34,912 nucleotides of DNA from contig JAXHUH010000318.1 in assembly GCA_034211175.1 (NCBI GenBank), positions 1-34,912 of the forward strand. The letters are read 5' to 3'. How positions within the stretch are numbered: the stretch's first letter is position 1; the number at the start of each line of letters is the position of its first letter. Positions 6,857 through 15,491 of the stretch are shown piece after piece. The translations under genes and the position numbers were made by a program. The notes below the pieces were generated by a model. The model ran no database searches and had not been told where the DNA came from. It worked only from the letters and a program-made list of their open reading frames with translations. This stretch comes from JAXHUH01 sp034211175 (lineage in GTDB: Bacteria > Actinomycetota > Acidimicrobiia > Acidimicrobiales > CAIXPF01).

Positions 6857-8164
6857 TCAGAGGTTGGTGGCCTTGGCGGCGTTCGCCTCCAGGTAGGGCA
6901 GGAGGTACGAGCCGGCGGCCGTCGGGCTCCCGGGCTGGTCGAGGCCGGTCACCGCACGGTGGTTCGCGGTGTCGGTGTACCAGGCCCAGTACGTCCAGCC
7001 GATGCCGAGGTCCTGCGCGGTCTCGACGACGGTGGCCGCGTCGTAGGGCACGTCATCGGCGGCGGGCTCGTCCCAGCCGAACTCGCCGATGATGATCGGC
7101 ACGCCGGTGTCGCGCAGGGCCGCAAGCTGCTCGCCGACCTCGTTCGGGGGTGTGAACCCCTCGCCCGAACCGGGGCCGGTGCGCCAGAAGCCGTACATGT
7201 GGATCGACAGGATGACGTTGTGCATCGGGTCGGACTCGAGGACGTCCTGCCCGTAGAGCAGGAACGACTCGGGGTTCTGGCCGCAGTTGGCGCCGGAGTC
7301 GAGCACGATCGGGTTGGTGACGCCGAGGCTGCGCAACTCCGTGATGGTGGCGCGGTAGGTGTCGCGCCACTCCTCGGGGCTCGAGAAGGTGTGCTCGTTG
7401 GCGAGGTTGATCCACAGCGAGTCGTCGAAGTCCTGTGCCAGCGCCACCATCTCGGGTGTGGTCCAGTAGTCGAGGACGGCGTCGATCGAGCCGTTGGAGC
7501 AGGTCGCGTCGTGCATCTCGAGGATCGGCACGAGGTCGGCGTCGACCGCGGCCTGCACCAGCTCACGCTGGGTGCCCGGGTTGGCGTTCCAGCCGAAGGC
7601 GCCGGCGGTCTGGGAGTTGATGCGCACCGTGTTGGCGCCGGCGGCCGACATGTCGGCGAGCGACGCGGTGTGGAGGTCGCCGTGCGCGCCCTTGGAGCCG
7701 CCGACCGTCACGTTCCAGAACACGGCGCCGTTGAACCCCATCGGCACGAACTCGCAACCGTTCGGGTCGTAGATCGCGCCGGTGTCGACGAAGAACCCGG
7801 CACCGTCGTTGCCCTCGGGCCGCTCCCCGTCGCACCCCGGCGTCGAGGTCGGGACCGTCGTCTCCGGCACGGTCGTGTCGGTCGGGACCGTGGTCTCCGG
7901 GACCGTCGTGTCCGGGACGGAGATGTCGGTCGGGATGGTCGTGTCGGTGCTCGGCGTGCCCGGCGACGTGGTGTCGGTCGGGACGGTCGTGTCGGTGGTC
8001 GGTGCGTCCGTCGTGGGGACGACCGTCGGGCCCGGGACCATCGTGGTGACGGTCGGCCCGGGCGGCGACGGCGTGTCGGTGACCTCGCCGCACGCTGCGC
8101 CGAGCAGCGAGGTGGCCAGGAGGCCGGCGGCGATGGGCCAACGGCCCGCTGCGGCGTGCTTCAT
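6857..8164 (-). CDS. GH5-like glycoside hydrolase lipoprotein (cellulase/mannanase type)
   Basis: The 435-residue protein starts with a lipoprotein signal (lipobox L-G-A-A-C, Cys25), so it should be lipid-anchored outside the membrane. A Thr/Pro/Asp-rich linker with repeated D-T-T-V-P and E-T-T-V-P blocks spans about residues 28-108. The catalytic TIM barrel (about 122-430) matches glycoside hydrolase family 5: 'GANTVRIN', 'NLANEH' with the acid/base Glu257, 'SIHMYG' with His322, and 'IIIGEFGW' with the nucleophile Glu361. Glycan type (beta-1,4-glucan or mannan) is not resolved. ATG at 8164 is preferred over an in-frame GTG at 8176, because GGAGGTG ends 9 nt before the ATG and overlaps the GTG. 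It is a single gene, convergent with the TetR gene. Confidence 0.85.
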   Translation of the reverse strand: MKHAAAGRWPIAAGLLATSLLGAACGEVTDTPSPPGPTVTTMVPGPTVVPTTDAPTTDTTVPTDTTSPGTPSTDTTIPTDISVPDTTVPETTVPTDTTVPETTVPTSTPGCDGERPEGNDGAGFFVDTGAIYDPNGCEFVPMGFNGAVFWNVTVGGSKGAHGDLHTASLADMSAAGANTVRINSQTAGAFGWNANPGTQRELVQAAVDADLVPILEMHDATCSNGSIDAVLDYWTTPEMVALAQDFDDSLWINLANEHTFSSPEEWRDTYRATITELRSLGVTNPIVLDSGANCGQNPESFLLYGQDVLESDPMHNVILSIHMYGFWRTGPGSGEGFTPPNEVGEQLAALRDTGVPIIIGEFGWDEPAADDVPYDAATVVETAQDLGIGWTYWAWYTDTANHRAVTGLDQPGSPTAAGSYLLPYLEANAAKATNL

Positions 8165-8481
8165 GAGGATCGGCACCTCCGGGATGCGTGGCGCCCGCTA
8201 CCCAGGGGCCACGATGCGTCGCGCCGCGCCGCCTCCCAACCGCTTCGATCCCGCGTGGTGCGCCGCCCCAGGTCGGCGACCTGTACCGAGCGGTACTTCT
8301 GCATGGCGCAATCGACACGACGTCGTGTCGTGACCCGGTCGGGTCGTGTCGACCCGTCGTCGCGGCGGTGTGGACCGGCCCGTGGCGCCGCGGATTCGAT
8401 CCAATCACCCGCCGCCCGATGCGCCTGTTCCCGTCATGTCCGGCCGTTCGCGCCGCCGTGTACGAGGGGTGTGGGCTGACC
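8165..8481. promoter_or_regulatory. Upstream region of GH5 gene with three inverted repeats
   Basis: No convincing gene lies in these 317 bp between the GH5 start and the end of the polyphosphate kinase gene. Three inverted repeats cluster within 74 bp: GTACCG-AG-CGGTAC at 8283-8296, the perfect 18-bp palindrome CGACACGACGTCGTGTCG at 8313-8330, and CGGGTCG-TGT-CGACCCG at 8340-8356. They lie about 120-190 bp upstream of the GH5 start and could be regulator sites or part of a terminator region. No regulator is next to them. Confidence 0.4.
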
Positions 8482-9360
8482 TCAGCGCACGGGCGGTGGC
8501 GCCAGGGGGAACCCGGCGACTTCTCCTGCATGGTCAGGGACGTAGGTCTGGGTGTCCCGCGGTGGGCGCTCGTACCCGGTGGGACCGGGCCGCTTGGGCA
8601 GCTCCAGCGGGATGCGGCTCACGTCCTCGTAGTCGACCGTGCTCAGGAGGTGGGCGATCATGTTGACCCGGGCGGTGCGCTTGTCGTCGCTCTCGACGAC
8701 GTACCAGGGGGATTCCGGGATGTCGGTGTGGACGAGCATCGTGTCCTTGGCCCGTGAGTAGTCCTCCCACCGACTGATCGATTCGAGGTCCATGGGCGAG
8801 AGCTTCCAGCGCCGCATCGGGTCCTGGAGACGCGACCGGAACCTGGCCTCCTGCTCGGTGTCGCTGACGGAGAACCAGTACTTGCGCAGGAGGATCCCCT
8901 CCTCGACCAGCATCCGCTCGAAGATCGGGCATTGATGGAGAAAGCGGTGGTACTCGTCCGAGGAACAGAACCCCATCACCCGCTCGACGCCGGCGCGGTT
9001 GTACCAGGAACGGTCGAAGAGCACGATCTCACCGGCGGCCGGTAGCTCCTCGATGTAGCGCTGGAAGTACCACTGGGTCTGTTGGCGCTCGGTGGGCGCC
9101 GGCAGGGCCACGATCCGGGCGACGCGGGGGTTCAGGTACTGGGTGACCCGCTTGATGGTGCTGCCCTTGCCCGCGGCGTCGCGTCCTTCGAAGACGACGA
9201 CGAGCCGCTGCTGCTCGACCCGCACCCACTCCTGGAGCTTCACGAGCTCGGCCTGCAGGCGGAACAGCTCCTGCCGGTAGAGCTTCTTCGGCATGCGGCG
9301 CCGCCCGGGATGCCCGGTCGCCTTCCCGTTGCCCTTCGCATCGCCCGAGTTCTTGGCCAT
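8482..9360 (-). CDS. ppk2: Polyphosphate kinase 2 (PPK2) family protein
   Basis: The 292-residue protein is a single-domain PPK2, which uses inorganic polyphosphate to phosphorylate nucleotides. Walker A is G-R-D-A-A-G-K-G-S (about residues 59-67), Walker B with the lid is 'VLFDRSWYNRAGVE' (about 113-126), and 'WYFQRYIEELP' and 'MRRWKLSPMDLESISRWEDYSRAKD' are family hallmarks. Whether it prefers AMP, ADP or GDP cannot be told. ATG at 9360 gives the usual PPK2 start. A TTG at 9465, overlapping the chemoreceptor stop as TTGA, would add 35 residues made of four Gly-Arg-Glu-Glu-Gln-Gly-like repeats. The downstream start is preferred, though neither has a strong ribosome site. Confidence 0.92.
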   Translation of the reverse strand: MAKNSGDAKGNGKATGHPGRRRMPKKLYRQELFRLQAELVKLQEWVRVEQQRLVVVFEGRDAAGKGSTIKRVTQYLNPRVARIVALPAPTERQQTQWYFQRYIEELPAAGEIVLFDRSWYNRAGVERVMGFCSSDEYHRFLHQCPIFERMLVEEGILLRKYWFSVSDTEQEARFRSRLQDPMRRWKLSPMDLESISRWEDYSRAKDTMLVHTDIPESPWYVVESDDKRTARVNMIAHLLSTVDYEDVSRIPLELPKRPGPTGYERPPRDTQTYVPDHAGEVAGFPLAPPPVR

Positions 9361-9392
9361 GCGGAACGAGCGTACGTCGCCCGCCCGTCCTT

Positions 9393-9464
9393 GGTCCTCT
9401 CGGCCGCCCTGTTCCTCTCGGCCGCCCGGTTCCACCCGACCGCCCTGTTCCTCTCGACCGCTCA
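9393..9464 (-). repeat. Four 18-bp tandem repeats between chemoreceptor and PPK2 genes
   Basis: Four imperfect 18-bp units lie at 9393-9410, 9411-9428, 9429-9446 and 9447-9464 (plus-strand consensus GTTCCTCTCGGCCGCCCT). The fourth ends on the last base of the chemoreceptor stop codon. On the minus strand they are open in the PPK2 frame and would encode four hexapeptides of the form G-R-E-E-Q-G. Confidence 0.85.
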
Positions 9465-11075
9465 ATACCGGAACCGCTCGACGGTGCGTTGGAGGTCCGC
9501 GGCCATCGACGCCAGGCCGGTCGACGCCAGGTTGACGTCGTTGATGCCGATCGTGGCGACCTGCACGGCCTGTGAAACCTCGTCGATGTTCGTCGCGACC
9601 AGATCGCCGGCGCCCGCGGCGTCGTTGATGCTCCGGGTCATGCCCGAGGTCGTCACGTTCTGCTCCTCGACCGCACCGGCGATCGCCGTCTGGTGCTTGC
9701 TGACCTCGGCGATGACCTGTCGGATCTCGCCGATGGCGGCGACCGCGATCGAGGTGTCCTCCTGGATGGCTCCGACGCGTCGGGAGATGTCATCGGTCGC
9801 CCGTGCCGTCTCCTGTGCCAGGTCCTTGACCTCACTGGCGACGACCGCGAACCCGCGACCGGCGTCGCCGGCGCGGGCCGCCTCGATCGTCGCGTTGAGT
9901 GCCAGGAGGTTCGTCTGCTCGGCGATCGACGTGATCGCGGCGACGACGTTGCCGATCTCGGCCGACGAGGCGCCGAGCTTGTCGATGGCCGCGCCGGCGC
10001 TCGTCGCGGCCTCGACGGCGCGCCCGGCGACGTTGGCGGCGGTCGTCGCGCTCGTGGAGATCTCCCGGATCGACGTGCCCATCTCCTCGGCGCTCGCCGC
10101 CAGGCTCTGCACGGTCGTCGACATCGACCCGGCGGCCTCCGCCACCGACGCGGTGCGGGCCGCGCCGTCGTCGGCGCTGCGGACCGAGGACTCGGCGGTC
10201 GCGGTGAGCTCCTCCGCGGACCCGGCGAGGTTCCTGGCGTGGTCGGCGAGCGACGAGATCGTCTCCTGCAGGTTCCGGGTCGCGTCGCGCAGCGACGCCG
10301 CCATCCGGCCGACCTCGTCACCCTGGTGGACGCCGCTGTCCCTGGTCAGGTCGCCGTCGGCGACGCTCCGCAGCACCGATCCGACCCGGGCGAGCGGCCC
10401 CGTGATCATCCGGCCGACCGAGAACGCGCCGCCGATCGCGGCGGCGACGGCCGCGGCCGCCAGCAGGAGCATCAACAACCGGACCCGGTCGTAGGTCGTC
10501 TGGAAGTCGCGCCCCTCGACGAGCGCCGTCTCGGCGCGGTCGAGCTCGTCGCCGAGCAGCGCCTCGTACTGCTTGCGGATGGGCCGCGACGTCCCGACCG
10601 ACACGGCGAGCGCGGCGTCCGGGTCGGTGGTGTACACCGCGAACTGCTGGTCGAGGGTGTCGAACCAGTCCTCGATCGTGACGCGGATCTCCTCCACCGT
10701 CTCGACCTGGGCAGGGCCTGCTGCGTTGACGACGGCGTCGTCGAGCGCCGCCCCGATGGTCACGAGGCGCTCGTCGACCCCGTCGGTGAACTCGTCGTCG
10801 CCGGTCAGGAGGTACCCGCGGGCGTCGTTGGCGGCCGCCTTCGCGGCGAGGGCGGTGTCCGACAGCGCGGTGACGTACGGCACCGCGCCGCCCACCTCAT
10901 CGGCCCGGGTGGCGCGGAGGTCGGCCAGGCCGGTGAGCGAGAGCGCGCTCACGGCGACCGTGCCGGCGATGGCCGCCGCGGCGACCGCGAGGATCTTCGT
11001 GCGGACGCGCATGTCCCTGAACAGGGACCCGGCGCGCCATCGGCGGCGTGACGCCGCCGCGGGGTCTTCGGTCAC
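9462..11075 (-). CDS. Methyl-accepting chemotaxis protein
   Basis: The 537-residue protein is a transmembrane chemoreceptor. A first membrane segment ('ILAVAAAAIAGTVAVSALSL', about residues 28-47) is followed by a helical periplasmic domain of about 175 residues, a second segment ('LLMLLLAAAAVAAAIGGAF'), a HAMP domain, and a signalling domain whose tip reads 'AITSIAEQTNLLALNATIEA' with 'RAGDAGRGFAVVASEVKDLA'. Ligand-domain type and ligand are unknown. The start is taken as GTG at 11075, where GAGGA is 3 nt and GGAGGG 12 nt upstream; an ATG at 11144 is an alternative. No CheA, CheW, CheB or CheR genes are nearby. It is divergent from the betaine operon, sharing a 259-bp intergenic region. Confidence 0.9.
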   Translation of the reverse strand: MTEDPAAASRRRWRAGSLFRDMRVRTKILAVAAAAIAGTVAVSALSLTGLADLRATRADEVGGAVPYVTALSDTALAAKAAANDARGYLLTGDDEFTDGVDERLVTIGAALDDAVVNAAGPAQVETVEEIRVTIEDWFDTLDQQFAVYTTDPDAALAVSVGTSRPIRKQYEALLGDELDRAETALVEGRDFQTTYDRVRLLMLLLAAAAVAAAIGGAFSVGRMITGPLARVGSVLRSVADGDLTRDSGVHQGDEVGRMAASLRDATRNLQETISSLADHARNLAGSAEELTATAESSVRSADDGAARTASVAEAAGSMSTTVQSLAASAEEMGTSIREISTSATTAANVAGRAVEAATSAGAAIDKLGASSAEIGNVVAAITSIAEQTNLLALNATIEAARAGDAGRGFAVVASEVKDLAQETARATDDISRRVGAIQEDTSIAVAAIGEIRQVIAEVSKHQTAIAGAVEEQNVTTSGMTRSINDAAGAGDLVATNIDEVSQAVQVATIGINDVNLASTGLASMAADLQRTVERFRY

Positions 11076-11258
11076 GTTCCTCTGCCCTCCGCCTGCGTCG
11101 AGCGAGCCACGCCCGGTATCGGCACGCCCGCGGCCGAGCTTCATCGCAGATGCCGCACGAGGCGTCGCCGGGTCCGGCCGGGAGGTCGGTGGTGCGGTGC
11201 CCGTGACGGAACTGGTTGTGCGGTTTGTTACGGGCGAGGAAACGGCGGTTCCGGCCTC

Positions 11259-11287
11259 TTGACAGTCAGGTTGCGAAGGTCCCACTG
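11259..11287 (+). promoter_or_regulatory. Candidate -35 element ahead of the ferredoxin gene
   Basis: A perfect TTGACA lies at 11259-11264, about 70 bp upstream of the TTG start at 11335. The matching -10 position (around 11282-11287) is poor, so the assignment is tentative. The 259-bp region between the chemoreceptor and ferredoxin genes otherwise shows nothing clear. Confidence 0.3.
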
Positions 11288-11334
11288 TTGCGCCAGGTGC
11301 ACCTCGTTCCGTATCGCGCTACAAGGGACCGGGA

Positions 11335-11697
11335 TTGATCTACGTCTGTGCGCTCCGCGATCTCCCTCGCGGGGAGTCCTTCCGTCTCGACCTCCACCCA
11401 CCTGTGGCGGTCTTCCACACCACCGACGGTGAGCTCTACGCCGTCGACGACACCTGCACCCACCAGGACGCCTCGCTGTCCGACGGCTGGCTGGAAGGGT
11501 GCGCCATCGAGTGCCCGCTGCACGCCGCCCGCTTCGATCTGCGCAGCGGGGAGCCCGAGTGCCGCCCGGCGCGTCGGCCCCTGCGGACGCACCAGGTGGT
11601 CATCGAGGACGACGCCGTGAACGTCGTCCTGTCGGACGCAACCCCGAACCTGCCGCCGCGCAGCGTCTACCTTGCGCCGCCGGCCGCCGCCTCCTGA
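11335..11697 (+). CDS. Rieske [2Fe-2S] ferredoxin
   Basis: The 120-residue protein is a small Rieske ferredoxin. The cluster motifs are Cys41-x-His43 ('CTH') and Cys60-x-x-His63 ('CPLH'), with 'YAVDDTCTHQDASLSDG' in the typical context. It should carry electrons to an oxygenase, and the Rieske oxygenase encoded at 15488 on the same strand is the obvious partner. The only start compatible with the domain is TTG at 11335; no ATG or GTG occurs in frame upstream near it. A 246-bp gap separates it from the dimethylglycine oxidase gene, so it may have its own transcript. No ferredoxin reductase gene is seen here. Confidence 0.85.
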   Translation: MIYVCALRDLPRGESFRLDLHPPVAVFHTTDGELYAVDDTCTHQDASLSDGWLEGCAIECPLHAARFDLRSGEPECRPARRPLRTHQVVIEDDAVNVVLSDATPNLPPRSVYLAPPAAAS

Positions 11698-11838
11698 CAC
11701 CTTCCGTCCGGTCGCCCACCGCGTCGACCAGCCACGCGTGATCCCTCCCGCAGGGCCGCGACACGACCGTCGGACCGCCCCGTCTCCCGTGCCGGGCACC
11801 GACGACGACACACCAGGACCCCGCCCCTGCGGCGGACC

Positions 11839-11857
11839 GACCGCCACCGAGGCGGTC
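11839..11857 (+). promoter_or_regulatory. Hairpin in the leader before the dimethylglycine oxidase gene
   Basis: GACCGCC-ACCGA-GGCGGTC forms a 7-bp stem with a 5-base loop in the 246-bp gap between the ferredoxin gene (ends 11697) and the GTG start at 11944. It may be a partial terminator or leader structure. Nothing else was recognised in this gap, and I saw no glycine riboswitch core. Confidence 0.3.
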
Positions 11858-11943
11858 ACCCAGCCCCACCCGACCCCGTGTCGTCGACGTGGCCTCGTCG
11901 GCGCGCCCGCACCATCACCCGCCGTCGTCCCAGGAGGCCGACC

Positions 11944-14358
11944 GTGAGTCCCAGGATCGTCGTCATCGGGGCCGGCGTCGTCGGCGCCGCGGTCGCCGAC
12001 GAGCTCGTCGCCCGTGGTTGGACCGACGTCACCGTCGTCGACCAGGGCATGTTGCCCGTGCCGGGCGGCTCGTCGTCCCACGCCCCCGGTCTGATCTTCC
12101 AGACCAACCCGTCCAAGACCATGGCCGGCTTCGCCCGGTACACGGTCGAGAAGTTCGCCGAGCTCGACAGCCTCCTGCCCCTCGGTGGGCTCGAGGTGGC
12201 GACCACGCCCGAGCGCCTCGCCGACCTGCGCCGTCGCCACGGCTGGGCCACGAGCTGGGGGATCCCGTCCCGCCTCGTCGACCCCGAGGAGTGCGCCCGC
12301 CTCCACCCGCTCGTCGATCCCGCACGTGTGCTCGGCGGCTACCACACCCCGACCGACGGCCTCGCCCGGGCGAAGCAGGCCGTCGGCGCCCAGCTCGACC
12401 GGGCCGCCGAGGGTGGTGCCCGCCTCGCCGGGCGCCACCGGGTGCTCGACATCCTCCAGCACGGGGGCCGGGTCACCGGGGTGCGCACCGACCGCGGCGA
12501 CCTCCCGGCCGACATCGTCGTGTCCGCCACCGGCTTCTGGGGCCCCGACACCGGCAAGATGACCGGCCTGCGCATCCCGCTGCTGCCGATGGCGCACCAG
12601 TACGCGAAGACCACGCCGCTGCGGGCCCTCGACGGGCACGCCGTCGAGGCCAGCTCGCCGATCCTGCGCCACCAGGACCGCGACCTCTACTTCCGCGAGC
12701 ACCACGACCGCATCGGCATCGGCTCCTACGCCCACCGCCCGATGCCGGTCGACCTCGCGGACCTCCCCGAGGGCGACATGCCGAGCGTGCTCGACTTCAC
12801 GATGGAGGACTTCGCCCCGTCGTGGGACGACGCCCGTGCCCTGCTCCCGGCGCTCGAGGGCACCGAGGTCGCCGAGGGCATCAACGGCATCTTCTCGTTC
12901 ACCCCCGACGCCATGCCGCTGATGGGCGAGCACCCGGGGCTCCGCGGGTTCTGGATCGCCGAGGCCGTGTGGGTCACCCACTCCGCCGGCGTCGGCCGGG
13001 CGATGGCCGACTGGCTCGTCGACGGCGACCCCGGCGTCGACGTCCACGGCTGCGACCTCGCCCGCTTCGACGACGTGCAGCGCACCGACGACCACGTCCG
13101 GGCCCGCAGCAGCCAGAACTTCGTCGAGGTCTACGACGTCGTCCACCCGCTCGACCCGCCGAGCGTCCACCGGCCGCTGCGGGTCAGCCCGTTCCACGCC
13201 CGCCAGGTCGCCCTCGGGGCCGTGTTCACCGAGATCGGCGGCTGGGAACGACCGCTGTGGTTCGAGGCCAACGCCGGTCTCGCCGAGGTCGGAGACATCC
13301 CCGGCCGCAGCGAGTGGGCGTCGCGCAACTGGTCGCCGATCGCCGGCGCCGAGGCGCTCGTGACCCGCGACCGCGTCGCCCTCTACGACATGACGCCGCT
13401 CAAGCGGCTCGACGTCACCGGGCCGGGCGCGCTCGCGCTGCTCCAACGGCTGACCACCAACGACGTCGACCGCTCGGTCGGCTCGATCACCTACACGCTG
13501 CTGCTCGAGCACTCGGGCGGGATCCGCAGCGACCTCACCGTCGCCCGCCTCGCGGAGGACCACTTCCGGGTCGGCGCCAACGGTGAGCTCGACCTCGACC
13601 GGCTCCGCCGCGAAGCCGGCCGGCAGCCCGTCGGCGAGGGGGACGTGACGATCACCGACGTCACCGCGGGCACGTGCGGCATCGGCCTGTGGGGCCCGAG
13701 CGCCCGAGACGTCCTCGAGCGGCTCACCGACGACGACGTCTCCCACGAGGGCTTCGGCTTCTACCGCGCCGAGCGCATCACGGTCGCCGGCGTGCCGGTG
13801 CTGGCGATGCGGCTCTCCTACGTCGGCGAGCTCGGCTGGGAGCTCTACACCACCGCCGATCTCGGCCTGCGCCTGTGGGACGCGCTGTGGGAGGCCGGCG
13901 CCGACCTCGGCATCATCGCCGCCGGCCGCCGCGCCTTCGACTCGCTGCGCCTGGAGAAGGGCTACCGCTCCGCCGGCACCGACGTCACCACCGAGCACGA
14001 CCCCTACGAGGCCGGGCTCGCGTTCGCGGTGCGGGCCGAGAAGGGCGACTTCGTCGGTCGCGCCGCGCTCGCCGCCCGTGAGCTGGCGGCCCGGCGGCTC
14101 GTGCCCCTCCTGCTGGAGGAGCCGACCGACGTCGTCATGGGCAGCGAGCCCGTGTTCCGCGACGGCGAGGCCGTCGGCTACGTCACCTCGGCCGCGTACG
14201 GGCCGTCCGTCCGGGCGTCGATCGCCTACGCCTGGCTGCCGACCGCCGTCGCCGAGCCGGCCACCCGTGTCGAGATCGAGTACTTCGGCGAGCGGCTGTC
14301 CGCCGTCGTCGCCACCGAGCCCCTGTTCGACCCCGAGATGAAGAGGATGCGCACGTGA
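11944..14358 (+). CDS. Dimethylglycine oxidase/dehydrogenase family flavoprotein
   Basis: The 804-residue protein joins an N-terminal FAD-dependent amine oxidase domain (about 1-370; dinucleotide motif 'VIGAGVVGAAV' at 7-17), a middle FAO-type domain (about 370-430) and a C-terminal GcvT-like folate domain (about 430-800). This is the layout of dimethylglycine oxidase and sarcosine dehydrogenase. 'GGSSSHAPGLIFQTNPSKTM' (41-60) matches the segment whose His (here His46) carries covalent FAD in the family, as I recall it. It should demethylate dimethylglycine to sarcosine, passing the one-carbon unit to tetrahydrofolate or releasing formaldehyde. GTG at 11944 is chosen because AGGAGG precedes it by 6 nt. 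It overlaps the next gene (GTGA), forming an operon with sarcosine oxidase and the betaine-type oxygenase. Confidence 0.88.
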   Translation: MSPRIVVIGAGVVGAAVADELVARGWTDVTVVDQGMLPVPGGSSSHAPGLIFQTNPSKTMAGFARYTVEKFAELDSLLPLGGLEVATTPERLADLRRRHGWATSWGIPSRLVDPEECARLHPLVDPARVLGGYHTPTDGLARAKQAVGAQLDRAAEGGARLAGRHRVLDILQHGGRVTGVRTDRGDLPADIVVSATGFWGPDTGKMTGLRIPLLPMAHQYAKTTPLRALDGHAVEASSPILRHQDRDLYFREHHDRIGIGSYAHRPMPVDLADLPEGDMPSVLDFTMEDFAPSWDDARALLPALEGTEVAEGINGIFSFTPDAMPLMGEHPGLRGFWIAEAVWVTHSAGVGRAMADWLVDGDPGVDVHGCDLARFDDVQRTDDHVRARSSQNFVEVYDVVHPLDPPSVHRPLRVSPFHARQVALGAVFTEIGGWERPLWFEANAGLAEVGDIPGRSEWASRNWSPIAGAEALVTRDRVALYDMTPLKRLDVTGPGALALLQRLTTNDVDRSVGSITYTLLLEHSGGIRSDLTVARLAEDHFRVGANGELDLDRLRREAGRQPVGEGDVTITDVTAGTCGIGLWGPSARDVLERLTDDDVSHEGFGFYRAERITVAGVPVLAMRLSYVGELGWELYTTADLGLRLWDALWEAGADLGIIAAGRRAFDSLRLEKGYRSAGTDVTTEHDPYEAGLAFAVRAEKGDFVGRAALAARELAARRLVPLLLEEPTDVVMGSEPVFRDGEAVGYVTSAAYGPSVRASIAYAWLPTAVAEPATRVEIEYFGERLSAVVATEPLFDPEMKRMRT

Positions 14359-15491
14359 GCACCTACGACGTGATCGTCGTCGGGCTGGGCGGCATGGGGT
14401 CCGCCGCCGCCCGTCACCTGGCCGCCCGCGGCCAGCGGGTCCTGGGCCTCGAGCGGTTCACGCCCGCCCACGACCAGGGATCCAGCCACGGCGGGTCCCG
14501 CATCATCCGCCAGTCCTACTTCGAGGACCCGGCCTACGTGCCGCTGCTGCTGCGCTCCTACGAGCTGTTCGAGGAGACCGAGCGGGCGGCCGGCACCGAG
14601 CTGCTCACCGTGACCGGCGGCCTCTACATGGGCCCGACCGGGTGCACGACGTTCGCCGGCAGCCTCCACGCCGCGCGGGAGTGGGGCCTCGACCACGAGG
14701 TCCTCGACGCCGCCGAGACCCACGCCCGCTTCCCGACGATCACGCTCCCCGAGGGCCACGGGGCGGTCTACGAGCGCCTCGGCGGGTACGTGCGTCCCGA
14801 GGCGACCGTGTCGGCCCACCTCGAGCTGGCCGCCCGCGACGGCGCCGACCTGCGCTTCGGCCAGGTCGTCGAGAAGTGGACGGCCGGCGTCGGCGGCGTC
14901 GCGGTGCGCACCGCGGAGGGTGAGACCCACAGCGCGGCCCACCTCGTCATCTCGCCCGGGGCGTGGGCGCCGCAGCTGCTTGCCGACCTCGGCGTCGAGC
15001 TGCACGTGGAGCGTCACGTCCAGCACTGGTTCCGGCCACCGGGTGGCGTCGGGCCGTTCGTCGACCACCCGATCTACATCTGCGAGATCGACGACGGCCG
15101 CCAGATCTACGGGTTCCCGGCGATGGACGGCCCCGACGGCGGCGTGAAGACCGCGTTCTTCCGCAACGGCCGTCCTGCCGACCCGGACGCGCTCGACCGG
15201 GTCGTCGCCCCGGCCGAGGTCGACGAGATCCGCGAGCGCCTGTCGCACACGCTGCCGACCCTGGCCGGCGAGCACCTCGAGGGGGTGGCGTGCATGTACA
15301 CGGTGACGCCCGACGAGCACTTCGTCATCGCCCACCACCCCGCCCACGAGCAGGTGACGGTGGCGTGCGGGTTCTCCGGGCACGGCTTCAAGTTCGTGCC
15401 CGCGGTCGGCGAGGTCGTGGCCGACCTCGCCACCTGCGGCACGACCCGCCACCCGATCGGCCTGTTCGACCCGGCGAGGTTCGCCGGGTGA
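14355..15491 (+). CDS. Monomeric sarcosine oxidase / N-methyl amino acid oxidase
   Basis: The 378-residue flavoprotein matches monomeric sarcosine oxidase (usual length about 390). The dinucleotide motif is 'VVGLGGMGSAA' (8-18). 'SSHGGSRIIRQSY' (43-55) is the FAD-contacting segment. 'VKTAFF' puts a Lys at 265, like the oxygen-activating Lys of the family. 'VACMYTVTPDEHFVI' places Cys313 where covalent FAD is attached. It should oxidise sarcosine to glycine with formaldehyde and H2O2; N-methyltryptophan oxidase is the near relative, but the neighbours favour sarcosine. GTG at 14355 overlaps the preceding stop and its own stop overlaps the next start, so translation is coupled along the operon. 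Confidence 0.85.
   Translation: MSTYDVIVVGLGGMGSAAARHLAARGQRVLGLERFTPAHDQGSSHGGSRIIRQSYFEDPAYVPLLLRSYELFEETERAAGTELLTVTGGLYMGPTGCTTFAGSLHAAREWGLDHEVLDAAETHARFPTITLPEGHGAVYERLGGYVRPEATVSAHLELAARDGADLRFGQVVEKWTAGVGGVAVRTAEGETHSAAHLVISPGAWAPQLLADLGVELHVERHVQHWFRPPGGVGPFVDHPIYICEIDDGRQIYGFPAMDGPDGGVKTAFFRNGRPADPDALDRVVAPAEVDEIRERLSHTLPTLAGEHLEGVACMYTVTPDEHFVIAHHPAHEQVTVACGFSGHGFKFVPAVGEVVADLATCGTTRHPIGLFDPARFAG

Noticed and set aside
9393..9464. CRISPR-like array
   Set aside because: The 18-bp units are directly adjacent with no spacers and drift in sequence. They are simple tandem repeats.
11698..11943. Glycine riboswitch before the dimethylglycine oxidase gene
   Set aside because: Glycine is the end product, so I looked for the conserved riboswitch core, but only a simple 7-bp hairpin is present.
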